Of a stretch of 43,496 nucleotides of DNA, positions 1 to 7,591 are shown in pieces. The DNA lies in IMG/VR virus record IMGVR_UViG_3300047409_000572, positions 1 through 43,496 of that record. One strand, given 5' to 3'. Both the position numbers and the translations under genes were made by a program. Each line of letters starts with the position of its first letter. Positions within the stretch are counted from its first letter, which is position 1. The notes under the pieces were generated by a model, which was given only the letters and a program-made list of their open reading frames with translations, did no database searches and was not told the DNA's origin. Source of the stretch: a virus.

Positions 1-127
1 TCGAGTAGCCCGGCCGTTCCGGCTGGGCGAGTCATCCATGTAGCGGGCCCTGAGTGACCCGTGAATCAGCCACGTCCACATCTCCGTCCCGGAAAGGATT
101 CGGCATGGCCGACAACGACCAGCTGTT
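1..127. repeat. 127-bp exact direct repeat of the window ends (circular contig overlap), left copy
   Basis: Bases 1-127 are identical to bases 43370-43496. The repeat holds the last codons of the prohead protease gene (its stop is at 6-8 here), the gap before the capsid gene, and the first codons of the capsid gene. Genes run unbroken across the joint, so the molecule is circular or circularly permuted and the true unit is 43,369 bp. The length 127 equals a common assembler k-mer size, which argues for an assembly overlap and against a real terminal repeat. Confidence 0.97.
8..28 (+). other. GC-rich hairpin between protease and capsid genes
   Basis: The arms are bases 8-16 and 20-28. They pair over 9 bp with one G-U wobble around a 3-nt loop, starting on the last base of the protease stop codon. 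No T-run follows, so it is not a typical intrinsic terminator. It may slow decay of the capsid mRNA or mark a processing point. The same hairpin is present at 43377-43397. Confidence 0.45.
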
Positions 128-1358
128 GAACTTCTTCGACAGCGAGAAGCAGAAGCACCTGGACGCAGCCCAGGAGATCAACAACAAGGCCAAGAAGGAA
201 GGTCGCAACAAGACCGCCGAGGAAAGCGCCGAGGTGCGTCAGCACATGACGCAGGCCACGGAGTACCAGGGCCGCATCCAGGCCATGGTCGACAACCAGG
301 CCCTGGACGAGTCGATCCAGACGCTCGGGCGCAAGCTGGCGACCGAGCCGGAGACGCAGAAGCCGGCCGGCGCCGTGCGGACGATCGGTGAGGCGTTCGC
401 CACGTCCGAGGGCTACCGCGCGTCCCTGAACAAGGACGGCAAGGTGCTCTCCGGCCAGTGGACCACGCCGGACGTCGAGGTCCCGCAGCGCGTCGCGTTC
501 GGTGCGACGACCGGCACGATCCTGGAGAGCGACCAGCCCGGTGACAGCCTGCCGGTGGCGCCGTTCCTCCCGGACGTCTACACGCCGGGGCTCCGTCAGG
601 GCCCGCTGACGTTGGCCGATCTGTTCTCGCAGGGGCAGACCGACCTGCCGGTGGTCCCGTACCAGATCGCCACCACGCGGACCCCACCGGCGGACCACGG
701 CGTCACCGCCGAAGCCGGAGAGAAGAAGGTGGTCGACTTCGCGTTCGACAAGGCGAGCGTGACGCTCGAGAAGCTGACCGCGTTCCTCAAGGTCTCCGAG
801 GAGCTGTATTCGGACTACACGGCCTTGCGCGACTACATGAACGGCCAGCTGCCGCTCATGGTCCGCCAGGACGAGGAGTTCAAGCTCTCGACGGAGATCT
901 ACGACACCGCGGATGACAGCGGGAACGCCGAGGCCTCGGACATCGACGGCGACAACGGGTTCGACGCGATCGCCTCGGCGATCAACGCGATCCAGTCGAT
1001 CGCCTTCTGGGAGCCGGACGGGGTCTTCATCCACCCGAACGACTTCTGGACGCTCGCCGTGTCGAAGTCGACCGTGTCGGGGGACTACTTCTCCGGTGGC
1101 CCCTACGTGGCGCCTGCGCGCTCGCCGTGGGGCGTGCGCACGGTGATCTCGCTGTCGGCGCAGGAGGGGTTCCCTCTCGTCGGGGCGTTCCGTCAGGGCG
1201 GCCAGGTGTGGCGCAAGGGCGGGGTCCAGGTCGCCTCGACCAACTCGAACGAGGACGACTTCAAGAACGACCTCATCGCGATCCGGGCCGAGCAGCGTGT
1301 CGGTCTGGCCGTGTACTACCCCGAGGCGTTCAAGGTCGCGGACATCTCCGGTTCGTGA
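105..1358 (+). CDS. Major capsid protein (HK97 fold, phage capsid family)
   Basis: Product of 417 aa that forms the icosahedral shell. Residues 1-100 are charged and helical (MADNDQLLNFFDSEKQKH onward) and look like the delta/scaffold domain that the prohead protease removes in HK97-type phages. The rest matches the capsid fold, including a long stretch around residues 200-270 ending in LKVSEELYSD, typical of the family. I chose ATG at 105 because GGAAAGG lies at 91-97; an in-frame upstream GTG at 54 would add 17 residues with no ribosome site. The gene follows portal and protease on the circle, the standard HK97 order. Assignment is by motif and position. Confidence 0.95.
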   Translation: MADNDQLLNFFDSEKQKHLDAAQEINNKAKKEGRNKTAEESAEVRQHMTQATEYQGRIQAMVDNQALDESIQTLGRKLATEPETQKPAGAVRTIGEAFATSEGYRASLNKDGKVLSGQWTTPDVEVPQRVAFGATTGTILESDQPGDSLPVAPFLPDVYTPGLRQGPLTLADLFSQGQTDLPVVPYQIATTRTPPADHGVTAEAGEKKVVDFAFDKASVTLEKLTAFLKVSEELYSDYTALRDYMNGQLPLMVRQDEEFKLSTEIYDTADDSGNAEASDIDGDNGFDAIASAINAIQSIAFWEPDGVFIHPNDFWTLAVSKSTVSGDYFSGGPYVAPARSPWGVRTVISLSAQEGFPLVGAFRQGGQVWRKGGVQVASTNSNEDDFKNDLIAIRAEQRVGLAVYYPEAFKVADISGS

Positions 1359-1365
1359 CGGGAGC

Positions 1366-1408
1366 GGGGCGGGGGAGGGAGATAGCCCCTCCTCCCCTCC
1401 TCCGCCCC
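1366..1408 (+). terminator. Long GC hairpin after the capsid gene (attenuator or partial terminator)
   Basis: Arms at about 1366-1381 and 1392-1408 can pair over some 16 bp with one wobble and one bulge around a roughly 10-nt loop. It begins 8 bases after the capsid stop and ends before the ribosome site of the methyltransferase gene (GGAGGAG, 1414-1420). There is no T-run after it. Its likely role is to reduce read-through from the strongly expressed capsid gene into the modification genes, or to protect the capsid mRNA 3' end. Confidence 0.55.
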
Positions 1409-1425
1409 TGACCGGAGGAGATCCG

Positions 1426-1929
1426 ATGGCGCTGGAACGGATCGACCCCGACACGGCTTCATCGGAGGAACTCGACGTACACCTCGAGCGTTACCGGTTC
1501 GCGGCCGAGCACGCGCTGATCGGTGAGCGTGTCCTCGATGCCGCTTGCGGCACGGGCTACGGCCGGGCCCTGTTCGAGCCGTGGGCGGACTGGATCGGCG
1601 TAGACATCGCCGGCGGCCACGACATCATCCAAGCCGACCTGACCCTCTGGCAGGGCTGGCGTGACCTCTGGTACGACGTGTTCATCGGGCTCGAGACGAT
1701 TGAGCACCTGTCGTCGGTCGAAAACTACGTGGAGATGGCGAAGGCCGCGAGCCGAGCCATCGTGCTCTCCACCCCGATGATCCCGACCGTGGGCTCCAAC
1801 GAGTTCCACCTCCGGGACTTCTCGCCAGCCGAGGTCGTCGCGCTCTTCTCCGGGGACGGCTGGCAGCTGCAGAGTTACCAGGAACAAGCGTCGATCTACG
1901 GATTGTTCGGTTTTGTCAGGAAGGCCTAA
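1426..1929 (+). CDS. SAM-dependent methyltransferase (class I, small)
   Basis: Product of 167 aa with a Rossmann-type methyltransferase core. The SAM-binding loop is VLDAACGTGYGRALF near residues 36-50, then GVDIAGGHDI (motif II, about 57-66), and a motif V/VI-like segment ending IETIEHL-type sequence near residue 91. The start is ATG at 1426 with GGAGGAG 6 nt upstream. The target cannot be read from sequence. Because a glycosyltransferase follows in the same block just after the capsid gene, methylation of a virion-attached sugar is a reasonable inference. The 3' end overlaps the 3' end of the leftward HNH gene by 14 bp. Confidence 0.82.
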   Translation: MALERIDPDTASSEELDVHLERYRFAAEHALIGERVLDAACGTGYGRALFEPWADWIGVDIAGGHDIIQADLTLWQGWRDLWYDVFIGLETIEHLSSVENYVEMAKAASRAIVLSTPMIPTVGSNEFHLRDFSPAEVVALFSGDGWQLQSYQEQASIYGLFGFVRKA

Positions 1930-2464
1930 TCGCCCTATTGGCTGCCTGCTCTTTCGCGGTTGCCCATCGGACATTGCCAGGCTCGTAGTTGCCGTCGTTG
2001 TTGACCCTGTCGAGACTGCAACCCGCAGGCCGCGGGCCAAGATGTGTCTCGATGTAGTCGCGGAATGTTGGATAGTCCTGCCAATCCTCACAGACCTTGA
2101 TTCCACGTCCGCCGTAGCGGGGGAACGCCTTCATGTTTCGGCGCTCGCATCGCTCTTTCATCCCGCGCCACGTCTGGTAGAGCGGTCGCGCCCTATATGC
2201 ACGCGTGGTTTGTTTCGCCTGCTCGCGGTGGGACTCGTACCAGTCATGAGATCTGGTTTTGGTCTCTTCAGAGTGGCGTTCGTAGTATCGGGCCGAACGT
2301 TCGTGGATCTGTGCTGCATTGGAGGCGTGGTAGAGACGAACGCGTTCCCGTACTTCTTCGCGATGCGCCTCATAATAGCGGTGGTCGTAAGCACGTTTGG
2401 CCTCTGTGCATCGACTACACCCGCAGGTCTTGGCTCTTGCGGTCGTGCCATGCGGTGGGGTCAT
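1916..2464 (-). CDS. HNH / AP2-type homing-endonuclease-like protein (antisense insertion)
   Basis: Product of 182 aa. The first half is rich in Tyr, Arg, His and Glu and carries CGCSRC; the second half has the motif series of phage AP2/HNH endonucleases: a TWRGMKERC block, PRYGGRGIKVCEDW, and CSLDRVNNDGNYEPGNVRWA near the C-terminus. Such proteins nick or cut DNA and spread as selfish genes. It is the only leftward gene in the structural half, is wedged between two rightward genes, and is visibly poorer in G+C (line 2041-2100 is 50%), all signs of recent insertion. No convincing ribosome site is seen before its ATG at 2464. Confidence 0.85.
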   Translation of the reverse strand: MTPPHGTTARAKTCGCSRCTEAKRAYDHRYYEAHREEVRERVRLYHASNAAQIHERSARYYERHSEETKTRSHDWYESHREQAKQTTRAYRARPLYQTWRGMKERCERRNMKAFPRYGGRGIKVCEDWQDYPTFRDYIETHLGPRPAGCSLDRVNNDGNYEPGNVRWATAKEQAANRAIRPS

Positions 2465-2505
2465 CGCAGCCCAGACGATAGCGTGTTCGCCTTCCGGCGG
2501 GCTGC

Positions 2506-4674
2506 TTGATTCCGCGGCTGCTCCACCGGATCTGGCTGGGATCCGCCCCGATCCCGCCGAAGGCCGAGGATCACTGGGCCTCGTTCGGGCGGCTGCATCC
2601 GGGCTTCGAGCTTCGCACCTGGACCGACGCCGACGACTACTCGTGGCTCCGTAACCGCGAGCTCTTCGAGCGAGCGAGCACGTGGACGTCGCGGTCCGAC
2701 GTGCTCCGCTTCGAGCTCCTCGCTCGCTTCGGCGGCGTTTACGTCGATGTGGACGTGGAGCCGGTCCGCAGCTTCGAGCCGCTCCTCACCCATGGCGCGT
2801 TCGCAGGTTGGGAGGATCCGCACGCGATCTGCGGCGCCGTCATGGGCGCCGAACGAGGTCATCCGGCGATCGAGGCCCTGATCGTGGGCCTCGGCTCGTG
2901 GACGCAGGGACGACCGACCGCTCCGCCGAACGTCTGGGCGGGCCCGACCTACCTCACCGCGCAGTGGGCCGGACGGGAGGATGTGGCTCTGCTCGAGCCG
3001 GCCGCGTTCTATCCGGTCCACTGGAGCCGTCCCCGGAGCCGCAGCCGGCCACAGCCGGAGACGTTCGCGATCCATCACTGGGAGCGGAGCTGGGGTCGGG
3101 TCAAGGAGCCGAAGCTCTCGGTCCTGATGGCCTGGACCGACAGAGGCGACGGCTGGCGCCGGGACGTCAAGGACTGGGTCGAGCGTTACTGGAGAACTCA
3201 CCTGCCCGAGGCGGAGTTCGTCCTCGGCTCGGACGGTGGCCGGGAGCTGTTCAACCGGTCCGCCTGCTTCAACGATGCAGCAGCGCGCTCGAGCGGCGAC
3301 GTCCTGTTCACGCTCGATGCCGATTGCGTGTTGGATCCAGCGGTCATCCGCCAGGCCGCCACCGCCGTGACCGATCATCGGGTCTGGGCCGTGCCCTGGT
3401 ACACGAACTATCGACTGACCGAAGAGCGCACCTCGCAGATCATCGCCGAGGACCCGGAGCGCTTCGACCCCCCTGATCCTCCCGGGATCAGATGGTTCGA
3501 TGGCCGCGAGGCCGGTATCGGGATGCGGTTCGCCGGCTTCTGCGAAGTGATCCCCCGCGCAGCGTGGGAGCTCGTCGGAGGGATGGACGAACGGTTCGAG
3601 GGCTGGGGATCCGAGGACATCGGGATGATGCTGGCCCTGGACACGTTGTGGGGTCCTCACATCGTCCCTCGATCGGGAGCCCTGCATCTGTGGCACGAGC
3701 GCCCGATGAACTCCGGCACGATGAACCCGACGCGCGAGCTCGCCTACTGGGAAGCCGCCGGCGATCCAGCGGCGATGCGAGATCTCAGCGGCGCACGAGG
3801 TAGCGAGCGCTCGAGCGACCATGTGCGGGCACCCGCCGGATGGCTCGTGAGCAAGCCGCCCCGGCCGGACCTGAGACGGATGCGATTCCTCAAGACCGTG
3901 AACGTGCAGACGCCGCCGCCGCCGGCCCGCGCCTCGAAGCTCTCGATCCTCGTCGCGTTCCGCGATGCAGACGGCACCAGGACGGCTCTCTGGAACCTGA
4001 TCCGAGCGAAGCTCGAACGTGAGCTGCCGGAGGCCGAGATCATCGTCGCGAGCGACGACGGTGAGGATCCGTTCCACAAGACGCTCGCGATCAACCGCGC
4101 TGCGCGCGAGGCGAGCGGCGACGTCTTCGCGATCTGGGACGCCGACTCATGGGTGGATCCGCAACGGGTCCGAGAGGCGGTCGAGGTCGTCTCTGAGCTG
4201 CCTCGCTGGTGCCGCCCCTGGAGCTCCAAGCTCAAACTGAACGCGGAAGACACGGCCCGGATCCTCGAGCTCGGGGACACCTGGGATGGGCAGTTCGATC
4301 GCACGAAGGGCGGCAGGCCGGAAGGCCGGACACCCTTCCCGTTCGCGCCGCCGCTGATCCTGACCCGCCAGGCGTGGGAGACCGTCGGCGGTATGGACGA
4401 GCGGTTCCGTGGTTGGGGCCATGAAGACTCGGCCTTCGCGTTCACGTTGAACCGGTTGGTCGGCCAGCAGCGTTCGCTGCCGGGCACCTGCATCCACCTG
4501 TGCCATGACCGCATCAGACGGACCGGAGACGACCTCTGGCCCGGGCAGACGCAAGAACAACGTCAGGCGAACAGGACGCTGGAGCTGTCCTACAGACGAG
4601 CGCGCACGCCTGAGCAGATGCGCGAGCTGATCGCTTCGCGACCCATCAACGAGGAAAGGATGAGCCATGCCTGA
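2506..4674 (+). CDS. Three-domain glycosyltransferase (GT32-like plus two GT-A/GT2-like domains)
   Basis: Product of 722 aa. Residues 1-190 resemble the DXD sugar-transferase (GT32-like) family: IPRLLHRIWLG at the start, then RSDVLRFELLARFGGVYVD followed by the DVD metal site at 81-83. Residues about 203-410 and 478-690 are two homologous GT-A domains, each opening with KLSVLMAW or KLSILVAF, with DAD sites at 271-273 and 545-547 and an acceptor-site block GGMDERFxGWGxED near 358 and 625. The start is TTG at 2506; a stop lies at 2479-2481 in frame and no ATG or GTG fits. The antisense HNH gene sits directly upstream and may have displaced the original leader. It probably builds a short glycan on a virion protein. 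Confidence 0.87.
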   Translation: MIPRLLHRIWLGSAPIPPKAEDHWASFGRLHPGFELRTWTDADDYSWLRNRELFERASTWTSRSDVLRFELLARFGGVYVDVDVEPVRSFEPLLTHGAFAGWEDPHAICGAVMGAERGHPAIEALIVGLGSWTQGRPTAPPNVWAGPTYLTAQWAGREDVALLEPAAFYPVHWSRPRSRSRPQPETFAIHHWERSWGRVKEPKLSVLMAWTDRGDGWRRDVKDWVERYWRTHLPEAEFVLGSDGGRELFNRSACFNDAAARSSGDVLFTLDADCVLDPAVIRQAATAVTDHRVWAVPWYTNYRLTEERTSQIIAEDPERFDPPDPPGIRWFDGREAGIGMRFAGFCEVIPRAAWELVGGMDERFEGWGSEDIGMMLALDTLWGPHIVPRSGALHLWHERPMNSGTMNPTRELAYWEAAGDPAAMRDLSGARGSERSSDHVRAPAGWLVSKPPRPDLRRMRFLKTVNVQTPPPPARASKLSILVAFRDADGTRTALWNLIRAKLERELPEAEIIVASDDGEDPFHKTLAINRAAREASGDVFAIWDADSWVDPQRVREAVEVVSELPRWCRPWSSKLKLNAEDTARILELGDTWDGQFDRTKGGRPEGRTPFPFAPPLILTRQAWETVGGMDERFRGWGHEDSAFAFTLNRLVGQQRSLPGTCIHLCHDRIRRTGDDLWPGQTQEQRQANRTLELSYRRARTPEQMRELIASRPINEERMSHA

Positions 4675-4855
4675 AGACACGATCGTGGACCTCGGGGTGC
4701 ACACCTGTGGACACGCCGTCGAGGCGCACAGCGACGCCAACGGCTGCGAGCTCTGCGACTGCATGGAGAGCCTGGGCCGCGACTTCTCAGGCGGCGGCGG
4801 TGGCGAAGCCGCGGTCATCGAAGCACCGACCGCCGAAGGCGGCGCGCACGGGTGA
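4667..4855 (+). CDS. Small Cys-rich protein, unknown function
   Basis: Product of 62 aa whose ATG overlaps the end of the glycosyltransferase by 8 nt, with GAGGAAAGGA at 4651-4660 as ribosome site. It has CGH near residue 14 and CELCDC near residues 28-33, a possible metal-binding knuckle, then a Gly-rich linker and an acidic tail. I do not recognise the family. Tight coupling to the glycosyltransferase suggests co-expression. Confidence 0.7.
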   Translation: MPEDTIVDLGVHTCGHAVEAHSDANGCELCDCMESLGRDFSGGGGGEAAVIEAPTAEGGAHG

Positions 4856-5154
4856 GGGGTCTTCAGCTCCGAGGTGGCGCGGTCCGGACCGATGGCAAGG
4901 ACGTGACGGTCGAAACGCCCACCGCCGACCTGCGTGGACGAGCTCTCGTCTCGAACCCTCGCACCGATGCGCTGATCGTTCCCCGCGACGAGCCTCTGAC
5001 GGAGGTCTTCTGTATCCGCTGTAAGGGCTCGGACATCGTCGTCAAGGTGAAGTTCCCCTACGACGAGGGCTACCAGATCGCGCTCTGTCGTGACTGCGTG
5101 AAGGACCGGCCGATGGGGCAGCCCATCGTCCTCGACATGGAGTTCGTCCGCTAG
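4852..5154 (+). CDS. Small zinc-ribbon-like protein, unknown function
   Basis: Product of 100 aa starting at GTG 4852, overlapping the previous stop by 4 nt (GTGA). The C-terminal half has two CxxC pairs, FCIRCKG and LCRDCVK, about 22 residues apart, the pattern of a four-Cys zinc ribbon. The N-terminal half is short strands with no clear motif. It may be a minor virion or assembly protein; the role is not known. Confidence 0.72.
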   Translation: MRGLQLRGGAVRTDGKDVTVETPTADLRGRALVSNPRTDALIVPRDEPLTEVFCIRCKGSDIVVKVKFPYDEGYQIALCRDCVKDRPMGQPIVLDMEFVR

Positions 5155-5163
5155 GAGGACATG

Positions 5164-5691
5164 ATGGAAGAGCACGTCAAGATCCTGCTCCGCGATCGGC
5201 CCGAGATCGTCGGGGTCCGTGGGGACGGATCTCCGATCTACGAGGTCGTCGGCGGCGCGGTGACGGCCCTGTGGTACGGGAACGCCTTCATCTCGCTCGC
5301 GAACAAGCTCGTCGACATCGACTCGGACACGATCAAGACGATGCTGACGACGTCGACCTACGTCCCGAACCAGGACACGGACGACTTCAAGAACGATGTG
5401 ACGAACGAGGTCTCCGGCACCGGCTACTCCGCCGGCGGCACCACGCTCACGACCCCCGCGTCGCTCTACACCGGCGGCACGAACGTCTGGAACTTCGATG
5501 CCGATGACGCCGTCTGGGCTTCCTCGACGATCACCGCCAGGAACGCGGTCATCTACGACTCGACTCCCGGCACCGATGCCACACGTCCGCTGATCTCCTA
5601 CGTGGACTTCGGCGGGGACAACTCGACATCCTCGGGAACGTTCACGGTCCAGTGGGCCGCGGGCGGCATCGTGAAGGTCACGGTCTCGTAG
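5164..5691 (+). CDS. Phage structural protein (conserved, likely head or tail decoration)
   Basis: Product of 175 aa (177 if ATG 5161 or 176 by context is used). The ribosome site AGGAGG at 5153-5158 is 5 nt from ATG 5164 and only 2 nt from ATG 5161, so 5164 is preferred. The central part, NKLVDIDSDTIKTMLTTSTY, then DFKNDVTNEVSGTGY and WNFDADDAVWASSTITAR, matches a conserved small virion-protein family seen in many siphophage genomes. It is Thr/Gly-rich and strand-forming, with no signal peptide. Its exact place in the particle is unknown. Confidence 0.75.
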   Translation: MEEHVKILLRDRPEIVGVRGDGSPIYEVVGGAVTALWYGNAFISLANKLVDIDSDTIKTMLTTSTYVPNQDTDDFKNDVTNEVSGTGYSAGGTTLTTPASLYTGGTNVWNFDADDAVWASSTITARNAVIYDSTPGTDATRPLISYVDFGGDNSTSSGTFTVQWAAGGIVKVTVS

Positions 5692-5696
5692 TAGCG

Positions 5697-6875
5697 ATGG
5701 CCCGCCTCTTCACAGCAGGGGCGGAGACGAACGACGCGACGAACCTCGAGGGGTTCGTCACGACGATCCCTACGATCGTCACCGATGTCGTCCGAAGTGG
5801 ATCGCGAGCGTTCTCGACCGACGGACGCTGGGACATCTCTGGGGGTGGAACCCTAGGGCGGACCTATAACGTCCGTGCCTACTTCCGCTGGAGCGTCCTG
5901 CCGACGAGCGATTCCGTGATCCTGGCGGTCCGCGACTTCACGTTATCTGCGCTCATCAGGTGGTTCTGGACGAACAGCACGGGGACTCTGGACTTGGAGG
6001 TGGGACCTGGGTTAGCGGTCCAGGCGAGCTTCACTCCAGTAACCGGTGTGTGGTACCGGATAGAGGCCTACGTCAGCATCGGCTCCGGTGCCGTGGACAC
6101 ATGGGGCGGTGCGATCAACGGCGGCATCCTAGCCTCGGGCAGCGGAGCGAGCATCAGCGACAACGTCCCGACGAACCTCGTCTTCCAACCCGGGACGGGT
6201 GCCACGGCGAGATACGACGACATCGCTGTGAACGACTCCACCGGGGCAGCGCAGAACGCTCTGCCGGGCGAGGGCAAGGTCGTCTTGCTCCTGCCCATCT
6301 CGGACAATGCTCGAGCAGCGCTCTGGACAGGTGGAGCGGGCGGCACCACCAACCTCTGGGACGCGGTGAACAACACACCGCCGGTTGGCTTGGCCTCCGC
6401 GTCGGCGACGAACACATCACAGATCGAACATGCCGGCGGCGCAGCCGGTACCACAGACGCCTACGACGCCAACATGACGACGCCGGCGACGGCGGGTATC
6501 GGCGCGAGTGACACGATCAACTGCGCCCTCTTCATGGAAGTCGACGGCGAAGACATCGCTACGGGCACGAAGCTCCTGAACTTCGAGGTGCTCTCGAACC
6601 CCGTGATCGCATCTCCCGGGAACGTCACGGCTGGCAATGACGGCGGGGCGGAAGGCACCTACCCGACCCTGTGGGTCGTTCGGCGAAGCGCTCCCGTTTA
6701 CGGGTCAGCGCTCACGGTCGGAACATCGCCGGTGATGCGAGCTCGCCGTCCCGAAACCGTGTCTCGTGTAGCGAGCGTCTGCTTCATGGGGATTTACATC
6801 GACTACACACCCCGCCGCGGTCCGCCGTTCGACGGCGCAAGGCGCCTCGTTCGGAACAGCCTCCTTCGACGTTAG
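5697..6875 (+). CDS. Phage structural protein with LamG/jelly-roll-like domain
   Basis: Product of 392 aa starting at ATG 5697, 5 bases after the previous stop. Residues about 50-190 read as a concanavalin/LamG-like beta sandwich (WYRIEAYVSIGSGAVDTWGG, then YDDIAVNDSTGAAQNALPG), a fold used by phages to bind sugars. The second half, from GEGKVVLLLPISDNAR on, is also strand-rich and ends in a short basic tail. It fits a head fibre or decoration protein that binds surface glycans. Family known from phage virion proteins; its location in the particle is inferred. Confidence 0.7.
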   Translation: MARLFTAGAETNDATNLEGFVTTIPTIVTDVVRSGSRAFSTDGRWDISGGGTLGRTYNVRAYFRWSVLPTSDSVILAVRDFTLSALIRWFWTNSTGTLDLEVGPGLAVQASFTPVTGVWYRIEAYVSIGSGAVDTWGGAINGGILASGSGASISDNVPTNLVFQPGTGATARYDDIAVNDSTGAAQNALPGEGKVVLLLPISDNARAALWTGGAGGTTNLWDAVNNTPPVGLASASATNTSQIEHAGGAAGTTDAYDANMTTPATAGIGASDTINCALFMEVDGEDIATGTKLLNFEVLSNPVIASPGNVTAGNDGGAEGTYPTLWVVRRSAPVYGSALTVGTSPVMRARRPETVSRVASVCFMGIYIDYTPRRGPPFDGARRLVRNSLLRR

Positions 6876-6885
6876 GGAGTCCAAC

Positions 6886-7083
6886 ATGAAGATGCAGGCC
6901 CTGGTCATGGTCACCGTGAGGCTGCCATTCGACGCGGAGATCCCGACGCTCGAGGAGGCCGACGAAGCCACCGTCAGTGCCGCGCGATCGGCCGCGGCAT
7001 CGCAGGCTGAGTCGATCGCCGCCGAGACCTTCAAGGCTCACGACGTGGCCGCGCTCATCGTCGAAGAAGTGAGCGAGGCATGA
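6886..7083 (+). CDS. Small hypothetical protein
   Basis: Product of 65 aa with AGGGAG (6873-6878) before ATG 6886. It starts MKMQALVMVTVRLPFDAEIP and continues as an Ala/Glu-rich helix. No family recognised. It overlaps the next gene by 4 nt (ATGA), so the two are translationally coupled. Confidence 0.65.
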   Translation: MKMQALVMVTVRLPFDAEIPTLEEADEATVSAARSAAASQAESIAAETFKAHDVAALIVEEVSEA

Positions 7084-7574
7084 TCGGGCTCGGGCGTCTT
7101 TACGACGTCGAGTTCCACAACGTCTCGGTCTCGGCACAGCAGGACTTCTTCTACATCAAGCCCGCGGCAGACAAGATCTGTGTCGTTGAGGCCGTGTATC
7201 TGTCGAACGTCGGGATCGGCGCTGACGCGGGAGACGCGCAGGAGGAACTCTTCGATGTACGGCTCGCCTACGTGCCCGCGACGGTAACCGTAGGTTCGGG
7301 CGGGAACTCGTACACACCGACACCGAAGCTCGTGAACGATACGGCTGCGGGCTTCACGGCCAGGATCAACGACACGACGAAGGCGACGTCATCCGGAACG
7401 ATCATCTGGCGGCACTCAGACGGCTGGAACGTTCGCGTCCCCTACGTCTACCTCCCGCCTCCCGAGCATCGCGATCTCGTCGCGAACGCTGCCGCGATCA
7501 CGTTCCAGCTGAACTCCACCCCCACGGACGCGATCCTCATGAGCGGGACGATTCTCGTTCGGGAGATGCCATAA
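7080..7574 (+). CDS. Phage structural protein (conserved small virion protein)
   Basis: Product of 164 aa beginning at an ATGA overlap. The sequence YDVEFHNVSVSAQQDFFYI, the TPTPKLVNDTAAGFTAR segment and the end ILMSGTILVREMP follow the pattern of a conserved all-beta virion protein often found near capsid or connector genes. There is no signal peptide or membrane segment. It probably decorates the head or a fibre base, together with the two larger structural proteins just upstream. Confidence 0.7.
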   Translation: MIGLGRLYDVEFHNVSVSAQQDFFYIKPAADKICVVEAVYLSNVGIGADAGDAQEELFDVRLAYVPATVTVGSGGNSYTPTPKLVNDTAAGFTARINDTTKATSSGTIIWRHSDGWNVRVPYVYLPPPEHRDLVANAAAITFQLNSTPTDAILMSGTILVREMP

Positions 7575-7591
7575 CCAGGAGGGGCTAGCCG

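Noticed and set aside
66-1454. 462-codon open frame on the minus strand across the capsid gene
   Set aside because: It is antisense to a clear capsid gene; high G+C DNA gives long false frames, and its Arg/Val/Leu-rich translation has no motif.
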